DNA of 64,000 nt, from NCBI GenBank assembly GCA_038503075.1, contig JBCAML010000011.1, positions 1,426,001 through 1,490,000 on the forward strand, read 5' to 3'. A model generated the notes under the pieces. The model was not told the DNA's origin. It saw only the letters and a list, made by a program, of their open reading frames with translations, and searched no databases. Source of the stretch: Gyromitra esculenta. Its lineage: Eukaryota; Ascomycota; Pezizomycetes; Pezizales; Discinaceae. Of this stretch, positions 12,095 to 23,030 are shown one piece after another. Position numbers and translations under genes: made by a program. How positions within the stretch are numbered: the stretch's first letter is position 1; each line of letters opens with the position of its first letter.

Positions 12095-13202
12095 CGTGTT
12101 GATCTTTGGTGCTTTTGGTATAATGGGAGTGGGGGAATAACTGATCTTGATGAAGAATTGGCTGGAGGGAGGGCAAGCAGAAGGAATGACTGGAAGAAAG
12201 ACTGATCTACGGTTTTGGGGTTGGAATTAGGACGTTACCAAAGAAATGGTCCCTATTTAAGGTAAACATCTTCGGGAGGTCAAAACGTGGATTTCAGGAT
12301 ATCACGGCGCATCCCAGATGAATTACCATAACCGCATTCCCAAATCAGCTACTAACTTTGGGAATCCACTTGGCCTTGATACGCCGCTCGCAATTTTGCC
12401 CGTGAGATAGTTAGAAACCCCACTTATGCTATCGACTTTCCCCGCAAAAAAACAAAAAAACGCCTTGTTTCCCCTGTGGCTTAAACTTTGGTATTATTTT
12501 GTCTTGAATACTGATCATAGGTACCCGATTGTAGTAAGGTTGGGATTCTTCTAGAGTTTGTCGGGATTTAGCCTCCCGGCTATCAGGGAGGTTCAGGGGT
12601 TGCCCCAGGAACTATCTCCAAGCGATGGAACGCTTGGATGTCAATGACTTTAGCCTGGGATTAAACCGTCACTGGCGCACTCGACGAACGCCTCGCTGCC
12701 GCAATGAGTTTCAAATGCGGTGTCGAGCACAATACGCCACTTGGGATAGCCTACAAGCTCCAAAAATTGGAGCGTGATTGAACATTGTTCGGCGTAGCTG
12801 ATACAACCTGCGATACTTTGTCAAGATGTGGTCGGACCAGAAGCTTCTTGGGTCAATTAGTGAAACGCTGGTAGCAAGACCGAGTTGTTAGCGGAATACA
12901 CAGGTGGCGGTGCGCGTTACTGAAGCAGATACTTGGCCGATTATCCGTGTTGTACCAAATTTCGGCTACGGGAAGACTTGGAAAATCTCTTCGCATCGAT
13001 GCCAGGAGTTAGTGAGTGATCAATCGTGATTTGTAGTATTATGTGTGGTATCAAATTTATTCTGTTTAAATACAATATTTAGTTGACGCAAGACAAAAAC
13101 TCCGAGCGGTAAATTCCACGAGTGTTAAAAGCAGTTGAAAATTCCAGCCAAAATAAAGGAATGAGGAAATAAATACAAACACATCATACTCCGTACTGTG
13201 GC
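12095..13202. other. Intergenic region between the secreted-protein gene and the ankyrin gene
   Basis: It contains the promoter of the minus-strand cysteine-rich gene in its first part. I see no gene or repeat in the rest. Confidence 0.5.
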
Positions 13203-14177
13203 TCACTCTGCGAGCCCTAGTTCCATCATCAGTTTTACAACCTCTTCACTTCTCTCCTTTATAGTATCCGTCATCCCCTCTCCCTCCCTCTTCCCCTTCA
13301 TCAATGGTGTCATCCCCATCTCGTCCTTCGCATTACCGTCTGCCCCGTTCTCTAATAGTAACTTCACAATCGTGCAATTGCCACTCCGTGCCGCTCTATG
13401 CAGTGGTGTCTGCCCACTATTATCTCTTGTGGTGACATCCGCTTTCTTCTCCAGCAGTAGCCGCACCAGACTGTCGTTTGTCAATTCTGCTGCACAAGCC
13501 AACGCGGTTCTGCCATCCTCATCCCGGGCTTCTATATCCGCGCCCTTCTCAAGAAGCAGTGAAATAGTCCCTTCGCCAAGATAGCGTGCGCCGGCGCCGA
13601 CAGCTCTGTGCAGGGGGGTCTTCCCGATCTCGTCGACAGAACCGATTTGAGCACCGCTATCAAGAAGCAGCCGTACTATATTTTCGTGGCCGCGTCTCGC
13701 TGCCCAGTGGAGCGCTGTCTCCTGTGCCGCGTCCTGGATCGACACGTCCGCGCCCTGTCCGATAAGCAGCCTTACAACAGGCTCATGGCCATGTAGTGCT
13801 GCCCATTGCAGCGCGGTTCCATATCCCATTTTTTCGATAATATTCACATCTAGTCCTTTCTCGAGTAATGTCCTGACAACATCTTCGTGGCCATTTGCTG
13901 CAGCTCTGTGTAGAGCAGTACCGCGTGAGCCTGACTGGATGTCGATGGCTGCAGCGCCTTTGTCTAGGACGAGACGAACGAGTGGTTCATGGCCGTGACG
14001 GGCAGCCCAAAGGAGTGCGGATAGGCCATTTTTGTCGGAGATGGCGATTTCATGGATTTTGGGAGTTAGGAGAGAGGCGATACGGCGGGAGGCGAGCTGG
14101 AGAGAGGTGAGGTCTTTGAAGGGCAGGTTTGTGGCGATGAGAATTATAAGTTCGTTGGGGAGAAGAAGGAAGGCCAT
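13203..14177 (-). CDS. F-box-like/ankyrin-repeat protein
   Basis: A single-exon ORF of 324 residues starting MAFLLLPNELIILIATNLPF. Residues 5-40 match an F-box-like helix set (LPNEL, NLPFKDLTSLQLASRRIASL). About eight ankyrin repeats follow from residue 49 to the end, with the usual TALHxAAxxGHxxxVRLLLxxGAD consensus. Examples are TALHRAAANGHEDVVRTLLE, TALHWAARRGHENIVRLLLD and TPLHRAARSGNCTIVKLLLE. The last repeat is degenerate, with a charged insert (KGKREGEG). In fungi this architecture suggests an SCF ubiquitin-ligase substrate adaptor, with ankyrins binding the target and the F-box binding Skp1; the partner is unknown. Its GC content is higher than that of the flanking DNA. The repeats differ clearly from one another at the nucleotide level. 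High confidence in domains, moderate in function. Confidence 0.92.
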   Translation of the reverse strand: MAFLLLPNELIILIATNLPFKDLTSLQLASRRIASLLTPKIHEIAISDKNGLSALLWAARHGHEPLVRLVLDKGAAAIDIQSGSRGTALHRAAANGHEDVVRTLLEKGLDVNIIEKMGYGTALQWAALHGHEPVVRLLIGQGADVSIQDAAQETALHWAARRGHENIVRLLLDSGAQIGSVDEIGKTPLHRAVGAGARYLGEGTISLLLEKGADIEARDEDGRTALACAAELTNDSLVRLLLEKKADVTTRDNSGQTPLHRAARSGNCTIVKLLLENGADGNAKDEMGMTPLMKGKREGEGMTDTIKERSEEVVKLMMELGLAE

Positions 14178-15940
14178 CTGATGTAGCTGTAAGGATTTTG
14201 AGCTAAGGGGGGGAGGTAGGAGTGGTTAGAGAAGGAGTTCTAATGTTTGGGGTTATTGCTGGAAATGACACACTTACCGATTTTTTTGCTTGTTTGGCTG
14301 GCTGACTTTAAAATAAGCGAATAAGCAGATGCACAAACAAAGAGGCAAACAAACAGGAACAAGTCTGTCCGCTGGGGAGGTTTGTTTTTATGAGGCTCTC
14401 GGAAGTCTCTGTCACCCTATCGATAGATCGGCAATCAATAGACTGGCGAATGGTGTTTGTCCACGGATTTAGGCAGGGTAACGTGTGGATCGATCAAATG
14501 CTATTGACAGCTCATGATCATCGATTCTCACTCAGTACTCAGGCTATGTGTGAAGATGTATCTGATTTCCTCAGGTGTTTCGATCCAAGATCGAGTTAAA
14601 GTGAAGTTTCGGAATAGGTTCCAGGTGAATTATTGGTCCACGGGGAAGAAACACGGGAATCGAGGGAAACATTGTTTTGAGTCGCTTTTTTGGGGGCCTG
14701 CATGATGCCACCGAATCTGCAGCATAGGAAGATTAGCCTTACTTTCAGATCCAGTGTTTCAACGCCTAGCCTGCAGGCGTTATCCCTCCGTGCGCAGACA
14801 GGAAAATGATTTCTCCCGGGGTTCAGCTAACGCCCACGGTTTCAAGCTCTATTCTGGCTTTGCGCATTTGTCTATGACCTGTAGGGTTACCACAACGGTC
14901 GTTTCTGTATGTTAAGCTATGACAATGAACTGGAAGATATTTCACCATTTATCATGACGCAATGTTTATGAAAGAGACGGCGCTTTACAGTACCTTCCTC
15001 TACTCCAGGATACATCGGTTCGTCTGTATGCAGCTTCCCTCATGTTTTGCTCGATAAAGTGGTAAAATTGGTAGACCTGCGATACTGACTAAGGGTACGT
15101 TGCTCTCCGGTTGGTTAGCCCGTAAGGGGGGGGTATTTGGCATCAAAGGTACGATAGAAAGCCGTGGGTGTCGGGGCGAACGAAGGGATTCTCTGCCCAA
15201 GACTGGCTGCAGACGTTTTTATCGGAGGGTAGAGTTGAAGCCTACGAAAGGACCTGCAAAGATCAGTACTGATTCGAGTACCTGTCTATTTGGATGGAGA
15301 ACCTGAACATGCAAGCACGGGTTGACCGATAAATCCGTCAGCGTGCTTGGCCAAGGCGAATCAAACATCTTTACCACAAAAAGACAGGTTCGGGTTCTTT
15401 ATGCCTGCGAGTGTTAGCAGAGCCCTTGCCAAACCAGCGGTAAGGCCCGTGCGTGATAAGAACCGATAAACCGATAGCCGATAAGCAGCCCCACACTTTA
15501 TCTCCCCGACCTCCCCGCCGGCGTATACTAACTACATGTGCATCTATCATCCCTCGCGACTCTCACCGTTTACACTTCAAAATCTCTGCGATGTGTCAAT
15601 GTTTGTGTAGAGTCGGAAGAAGATCCTCCACAGTGCACCGGTTTTGTAGCGTAAATGTATCTCGTAGTGAATAAACCCTCCCCGGAGATGTGCATCTCAT
15701 TGATACTCGGCGTACCCCGCGCGCCGTATTCGGACCCCTTACTCCGTTCACATCCCTAAATAGTGGATAGTTACGTATAGTCGACTCGATACCCCGAGGT
15801 TACTAGCTGAGCTAGTTGACATAAAACAGCACTCTTTCCCTACGTGATTGACGAGCTACATACCGAACTTCAAAGAATTGCACCTCTGCGCAATTGGCTT
15901 TCTGATTTGATTAAAAATAACTCGAGAACTTTCACATACA
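14178..15940. other. Intergenic region between divergent ankyrin and formamidase genes
   Basis: Both flanking genes read away from it, so promoters should lie at both ends. The short ORFs inside have no recognisable protein content. Nothing else is supportable. Confidence 0.5.
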
Positions 15941-17496
15941 ATGGCTCCGGGCCCACTGAGAACAGCACTAGGAGTCGATCTCGACAAGCCGGCCCATGAG
16001 CAAAAGTATCTCCACGTAAGTTTGGCTTACCTAAAACTCCTCTACATCTCCGTAATTGACTCTCTATAGAACCGCTGGCATCCTGACAGTAACTCACCAA
16101 CTTTCAATATCACATATTTCCCCCCAAACTAACTCTCCCGTTAGTCCCATTCGCCGGCAAGATCACACCTGGTGAAACCGTCAAGGTCGAATGCATAGAC
16201 TGGACTGGCGGCCAGATCCAAAACAACGACAGCGCTGATGACGTCAAGAACTGCGACCTAACCCGCGTACATTACCTCTCTGGCCCGTTCGAGATTGAGG
16301 GCGCGGAGCCTGGGGATGTCCTAGTGGTTGAGATCCAGGATGTACAGCCATTTCAAGAGCGCCCATGGGGCTTCACTGCCGTGTTCGATAAAAAGAATGG
16401 TGGCGGATTTCTAGACGAGCATTATCCGCAGGCTGCTAAAGGTTAAATCCCTCTACGCCCTCCGTGTCCCTAGAGCGAGGAGAGTATTGACGTAGGAAAA
16501 AATATATAGCTATCTGGGATTTCGAAGGCATCTTCTGTTCCTCCCGCCACATCCCCCACGTCCGCTTCCCCGGACTAATCCACCCCGGGATCATGGGATG
16601 TGCGCCCTCGCCCTCGATACTCGCCGAATGGACCCGCAGAGAGTCCGAACTAGTTGAATTTAACACCCTTGATCGTGAAGTTGCAAAGCTTCCCGAGCCT
16701 CGTAATATCCACGCTGGCAGTGCTGATGGCGACCTCAAAGCCAAAATTGGTGCCGAAGGCGCCCGCACCATTCCCGGCCGCCCAGAGCACGGCGGGAATT
16801 GCGACATCAAGAACCTTTCCCGCGGGAGCAAAACATATCTACCTGTCCATGTTCCAGGCGCGAAGTTCTCCGTGGGGGATCTACATTTTTCGCAAGGTGA
16901 CGGGGAAATATCTTTTTGTGGAGCGATTGAGATGGCCGGTGTGATCACTTTTAAGTTTTCTCTGATGAAAGGCGGGATTGAAGAGTTGGAAATGAAGAGT
17001 CCGATTTTTATTCCAGGACCCGTGGAGCCGCAGTTTGGGCCAGGGAGGATGTTAACGTTTGAGGGGTTTTCGGTGGATGAGCACGGGAAGCAGCATTATA
17101 TGGACGTGACGGTTGCATATCGACAAACTTGCTTGAGAGTATTTGAATATTTGAAGCGGTTTGGGTACTCGGGAGGTGAGTATTTCCCAACACTTAAAGA
17201 GTAGGTTCAAAAAATGAAGGGGTTTGTTAACGAGCCAAAAACAGAGCAAATATATCTCCTTCTCTCCTGTGCACCAGTTCAAGGCCATATAGCTGGGATT
17301 GTTGATGTAACAGCTCCCATGGTTATTCACCATTTCTGTTGGCTAACAAGAATAGATTCCAAACGCCTGCACAACCATGGGAATACCCATGGACATCTTT
17401 GATTTCGACATTTCTCCGGGAGCAGCGATACCCAAGTTAGATATGGGATCGTGCGCACTTACGAGTGATCGAAAAGCGAACCCAAGAGATATTTGA
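15941..17496 (+). CDS. fmdS: Formamidase (acetamidase/formamidase family)
   Basis: Hydrolyses formamide to formate and ammonia in nitrogen scavenging; cytosolic in other fungi. Six exons: 15941-16015, 16070-16088, 16145-16441, 16510-17175, 17245-17306 and 17356-17496, giving 419 residues, the usual fungal length. Family landmarks appear in order: HNRWHPDIPFAGKITPGETV, VECIDWTGGQIQNNDSADDV, the conserved FPGLIHPGIMGCAPS, GRPEHGGNCDIKNLSRGSK, VGDLHFSQGDGEISFCGAIE, and near the end YLLLSCAPVQGHIAGIVDIP followed by NACTTMGIPMDIFDFDISP. Exon 2 is a 19-base microexon, yet it is needed to restore HNRWHPDI. Without splicing, the main ORF appears truncated at 17204. Fungal fmdS genes are often under nitrogen-metabolite control; I did not identify a specific site here. 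Confidence 0.95.
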
Positions 17497-18983
17497 TGGG
17501 ATGTAGTTTTCTCTCAATCGTTATCTCCCCTCTCTTTCTCAGTGTCTCTTTAAGTCCACTGTGCTTTTAAGGGTTGGGTTGGGTCTCGAGCATGATACTA
17601 AGATATCTACATGTATATTTAAGCGTATCCCACTACCTGTTGAGAATTCTCCCTGCCCGTCAAGTTCCTGCACGTATGTGATTGTAATAGTGTATGGCCC
17701 GAGTGGGTGATGGCATGTGATACATATCACAGCAGGATGATACTCATTCTCTCAAGCCAAACCTAGACTAAACCGAGTATACATGTATTTGTAGACGCAT
17801 GTAGCAGCGCGTGACAACACGTTCCCTAGTCACGGCTACCTACTATCTACCTACTATGGCTGGTCTAGACTTGAGCCGCGTAAAGATCTGTCCTATGCAT
17901 ATGCATTCCAGATGCGACGGGAAGATCATGAAATGATGCTCTCTGGGCTGTAACATTTCCGGAAATGGTTCACTGATGTAGGCATTGTGTCGAGTGTTCC
18001 TGGCTCATGCAGCTCTAATTTGGCGGGGGCCTACGGATTGACTTCGATTCGGCTTAACTTGCAGGAAAAGCTGCAAAGGTGGAGTATCGAAACGTAAAGT
18101 AGGAGCATTAAGCTAAGAAAGTTGGGGGGGACTATAATACGGAATACGGGGTGGTGGTGGCGACGGCATGGATGTAGACGTAAGTGGGTAATTGATGGTG
18201 GTTGGTGGATGACGAGTACTGAAGTAAGGGAAAGGGACTAAAAAGTTGAGAGGAAAAACAGTTCAAATGGAGGGGGGGGGGGGGGTTTATACTCAGGGAT
18301 TATCCGCCCACTGGGCGTAGAAGCATGTATGTCTACATATAGTGATCTGTGATACGCACTTAAATTTTGAAAGCAAAATGTGACTACGAACTTAACAAGT
18401 CAAGGAACTAATTGAACTGAGAGCTCTCTTGTTTTGGGAACATACTTGAAAAATTCGAAAAGAGACATAACTATTCTCTCAATACAATTTCGTATCCATG
18501 CTAGGCAAAGACCCTCTCAAAAATCATGAATTATCACTCGTTCTGCAAACTCTCAAGAGATATTAAAAGGGAGTAACTGGCTATGAGAATAACAGAAAGG
18601 AAATACGGAATAAAAACTTTATAAGAGAGAATTATTATGCTGTAGGTGCTTTGGAGAGCGATATGGCCATTTTTATCTTACGGAGTAATATCTTCTCTTT
18701 TGGAGACGGTAGCGTTTCTTTGTATTTCTAGAATTTTTTCGCGAGAAAAAAAAGACCGACACTCTCGAAACCGTGGTCTTCCCACTGAAAGTATTAAAGC
18801 CTAGTACTAATACAGAAGTAATGTCTTCGCGGCACTGTGCCTACTGGAGCCTGAGTGGATATTATCCCCAGTTAATAATACTTCATGAATCCTCTTATTG
18901 CGAAGAACCACTGTGCTCCAATTTTCTATACTTTTTTTTTTCAACTTTTACTACCACTCCTGAATTCCTCTTATCATTCCATC
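17497..18983. other. Gene-free convergent intergenic region
   Basis: Lies between the 3' ends of the formamidase gene and the minus-strand 690-residue gene. It carries two TACATGTA palindromes (near 17608 and 17782) and a 14-base G run. No exon is seen. Confidence 0.5.
18272..18285. repeat. G14 homopolymer
   Basis: An uninterrupted run of 14 G on the plus strand in non-coding DNA. It is a candidate assembly-error or length-polymorphic site. Confidence 0.9.
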
Positions 18984-21158
18984 CTACATCCTTCCTCTGC
19001 TCCTGATCCCTTTCCTTCTCCCGGCTCTCATCTCTCTTTTTAGCTCATTCAAAGCTGCCAGGACTTCTTGATATTCTTTTTCGGTTCTTGTTAACGGATC
19101 GCTTTCTCTATGTCTTATAGGTAGACCTTGCTCCCATGTTGTGGTCCTACTAGACAGCAATACTGTTTTCGGGGCTAACTTTGTCCCCGGATGCGGAGGT
19201 GACTGCAGGGCATTAGCAATGATGGTAGGGGTTTTATGTGCAGATTTTAGTTGTGGGGAGTGTACACGGGTTTGCGGTATGGGATCGCCCGGGTATTCGA
19301 TATGCGGGTAAAACATCTGCCGCGGAGGGGGTTGGACAAGGCCATAGTTTGGTGGGATGCTGTCATTAAGGGGCCACGATAGTTCTGAGCCAGAAAGGGC
19401 TAGGGAAGAGTCGGCCGATGTCTCTCTTTCTTCTTCTTCTGAGCTTGAGGACCAGGGAAAGCGGGAGAGTTTGAGTGGGAGGGATTTGAAGACTGTTTTT
19501 ATTTTTCTCAGAGACTTTTTATTGAGAGAGGCACCAACAGTTGAATCGGAATTGGAGCTAGCAGATTCTCCTGTAGATTTCTTTCGGCCGTGCTTGAAAA
19601 ATGAATCTCTAAACGAAGCTGAAGATTGCTGAGATAGTAACGCAACCGTCGCTTCCGGTGGTAAAATAAAGGATACTTCATCTGTAGACGTCGTTAATGT
19701 GTCGTTCCCAGATGACGTATTCGGCCAAACTTGGGACTTTGGCGAGATTTGTGGAGATATTCCTGGCCCTAATCCCGAAGACGACGAAGAAACGTACCCC
19801 ATTCCAGAAGGTTCATTAATAGTGTGAATACGCTCGAACGTATCGGCCGCACTCTTAACGGTTGCAAGTGTGGGTATTGATTCGGTCTTTAAATCTGATA
19901 GAGGTGGACTGATATCATGATATACCGGAACATGCCAAGCGATCTTATGATTTGGTTTGAGGGACTCGTGTGGGCCCAGAGGCCCCGGATCGCCGGAGGT
20001 TAGTTTTTTGGGAGTTAATATAAGCTCTTCCTGTGAGGCGGCTCCATCTGTTGGTTGCCCTATGTTGCTGAGGCTAGCTCTGCTAGAATTTGAGGACGAA
20101 CTACCAGTGGGGTTAAAGTTTGGATTGCATTTCGTATCCCGGTCCCCAGAATAATCCGTTACTTCCTCAAAAGACCTTAATAAAGTTTTCCGAGGTACTC
20201 GAAACTGCCAAATTTGAAATCCCATATTAGCGTTTTTGGACGCTTCCAAACCTCTGTTACGTCGTTCCTCGAGCACCTGATCCGTCTTAAATTTATGATT
20301 CCTCGGAAAGCAAATTATTTTATCCTCTGAATGTCTTTCTCTTCTCTTCTCTCTCTCCTTCTCAGCTCTTTTTCTTTCGCTGATTTTTTCCGCCAAAGCG
20401 ATTTCTCGCCACATCATCCAGTCAAAGACATTAACATCGCTCGAATGGCGACCCTTTGTTATGTTGCAGCTGGTGTGTTGCCGTTCACTCAAGCGAATGG
20501 CAGCTACGGATATCTGGCCACGATAGACAAGATGTTGCGTTTGATATAGACAAGCCGAGGCGTGACGTTCGGCGTGAAGTTGAGATAAATATATAAATAT
20601 CTGCATAATACACTACAACATCAGCTAGACCCTGATTGAGTATACGCGGGTATTGTTACAAGAAAATAACGCAAATCTCCAAAACTCGGGATAGGTTTAT
20701 ACCTCTCGATACCGTAACAGTTGTGTTGTTACTTCTTCCTCCCCAAAGAATGCGATCGAGTTCCACAAAGCACTAGCAACAGTCATTCTGAAGTCTCTAT
20801 TCATAACAGGGTCTTGGGGGATCGACGAGTTGAAGGCTTGCGAATATTGAGCCTGGGTGTCAGCGGTGGCGGTGGAGCGAAAAGCAGCAATGTGGATAGG
20901 AATGCTATCGAGAAGGGAGCCTCCATTTGTTAGTGTGAAATTGAAGTTGGAGAGCCCTCTGACGGGATACAAAGGTCTCGCATCGATCTCGATCTCGATC
21001 TCGATGGGGTACCCGATTTCTGGTAGAGACAGTGTTGTAGAAGGGCGAAGAGGTCCAAAGGTATCTTCGTAGTACTCCTCGCGAAGTGTATTGGATGGGG
21101 TTGGACGGGCCAGGGAAGATATTAAACTGTGAGTTTGGTTGGAGCTCGAGTCAAGCAT
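18984..21158 (-). CDS. Uncharacterised protein with helical N-terminus and long disordered C-terminus
   Basis: I do not recognise a family. Exons on the minus strand are 21158-20703 and 20600-18984, joined by a 102-base phase-0 intron (GTATAA...TGCAG), giving 690 residues. The first ATG after the in-frame TTGs is at 21158 (MLDSSSNQTHS). Residues about 110-230 look folded and helical (RDFRMTVASALWNSIAFFGE, IFIYLSQLHAERHASACLYQ, VNVFDWMMWREIALAEKIS) and run into a charged coiled-coil (ERKRAEKEREKRRERH). The remaining 430 residues are S/P/T-rich and probably disordered, ending in a basic tail. A (GATCTC)n tract encodes the run IEIEIEID near residue 55. The donor falls right beside the exon-1 stop and its frame match to exon 2 supports the splice. 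Function unknown. Confidence 0.68.
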
Positions 21159-21353
21159 TTGTTCAATCAACAAAAGGAATCACGACGAGCTACTGGGTCC
21201 CACAGCTGAAGTGAAGAGGGAGGGAGTCTCTAGGATTATATGGTACGGGCAGAAGAGAGAGTGATACGAATTGGATAAGATGGTGGGAAATGAAATAATG
21301 CGGGGCTTTAATTGGGTTGATGTGAGGTTGGATACTACTTAGCAAAGCTTCTT

Positions 21354-21590
21354 GGATGAAACAAAGGGGAACGCACGTTGAAACGGTAAAAACTACGCTG
21401 TCGGGTTTAGTTGCAGACTTGCCCTGACGTAAATTACCCACTGCCGTGTGCACATATACTCTTGTATGTAGTTATACATGTAGTTATTCACACAACCACT
21501 ACGAATATAGTTATAATCACTTTCTAAATATTTGGTAATTTTATTACTGCGTTGTACTTTTTATTGGGGACGGTTTAGAGCAGTTAGGTT
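21354..21590. repeat. Decayed direct duplication, copy 1
   Basis: Aligns colinearly with 21829-22030. Shared blocks include GTAAAAA(C/T)TACGCTGT, GTTTAGTT and ATAATCAC. Most differences in the first 60 bases are C/T or G/A transitions. The copies are non-coding and about 475 bases apart. Confidence 0.7.
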
Positions 21591-21828
21591 AGGTTTTTTT
21601 GCTGCTGCTGCTACTACGAGGATTTTATCAGAAATCACTCGAACCCAAAATTAAGGGGGAGACTTTAGATTATATATTGCTATATGTACCGATACTATCG
21701 AAAGACTTCAAATTAGCTGTATTTCTTTAGTTTTGTTTTGTCATTTGGAGTGCCGTCGACGACACTGGTTATTCATATGCTAATAGAGTAGTTGATGATA
21801 ATGTGCCTATTAATGATAAAATTCCCCG

Positions 21829-22030
21829 AATGAAATGAAGGGGGATGCACGTTGGAATAGTAAAAATTACGCTGTTGAGTTTAGTTTCAAACTTCTTTTG
21901 ACTTGAATTAACTATCATCATGTACACCAGCTATTAACACAACTACCATGAATACAGCCATAATCACCCTCTAGATATTTACATCCTTACTGTTGCATTA
22001 TGTCTTTCATGATATATTGTTGGTTAAGTT
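21829..22030. repeat. Decayed direct duplication, copy 2
   Basis: Second copy of the 21354-21590 unit. It tends to carry T or A where copy 1 has C or G (for example GTCGGG to GTTGAG), as transition-driven decay would give. Confidence 0.7.
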
Positions 22031-22890
22031 CTGGAGAATAGTCAACCTAGGTGTCTCGCTAACCTGTTAGATATCATGTGGATTCAATCCCTACATGTAT
22101 CTAACTAGAGATTATATGTAATGCTAAACAGGCCACTATTTAGTTTACGTTATCATTCGGGTATTGTCGGCGAAGTCGGCCACTTCTGTAAATAAATAAT
22201 AAATAAATGAGTAGTTTTTTGAAGATAATGAATAGATTCGTACATCTACACTATACAGTGGAGACGGAAAGAGAAAGGAAAACCAAACAGGATTTTTTTT
22301 TTTGTTAAATCATTGTTTTATTGTTTTAATAAGGTACAAGAATGTCACATGCAACAGAAGTTATAGCGTGAACAAAACCCTAGGAAAATCAAACAGGAGC
22401 ATCAAGCTCTATAGATACTCCCTATAAAGCCATATAAGCCGGGCTACAGGGGGTTCTTTGGGCGCCGAATAGATCGGTTCGAACACCCCCATAGTAGCTA
22501 AAGCTTCTAGCCAAACCGGTATCCCGTCGGAGGACGTGAATCCTAGGAAGCCTATAAATTACATGTATGTATATATAATATGTATATCCAACATAGTTAA
22601 TAGGTCATCCGAGTGATTGATGGTGATGGTACTAACTATAACATCAAAGAGTATTATTATAGTTTTCGATGTCTATATAATTAACTTATACTACATGTAC
22701 ATGTAGTAATACCTAGTTTTGAGGTTGTAAATTTGATGCACATCTATACTTTATAAACGACGATTCACCCTCCGCCGCAATCGAGTGATTATCAGTGATC
22801 CTTCCCCGAACACTGTGTACAAGTAGGGTATTTCCTACGATTGATAGCTATGTAGACTTATACTGTATAAACTTAAAAATAACTTAGTGG

Positions 22891-23030
22891 GGCCGGGCTA
22901 AGACAACTAGAAGGTAACACGCCTTCACTGGCTAGAAAGGTGCTGTGCCGCAAGCTTAACCAGCAGACAGATCTGTTATATTCAATCAACCAGTAACTAT
23001 ACAGTAATTTCCTTCTGTCTTAGCCCGGTC
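22891..23030. repeat. Inverted repeat, 15-base arms
   Basis: GGCCGGGCTAAGACA (22891-22905) pairs with TGTCTTAGCCCGGTC (23016-23030) with one mismatch, around a 110-base loop. GC-rich ends in AT-rich surroundings suggest a small element. Confidence 0.6.

Noticed and set aside
13198..13584. Plus-strand serine-rich ORF across the ankyrin gene.
   Set aside because: It is the antisense shadow of the F-box/ankyrin coding sequence.
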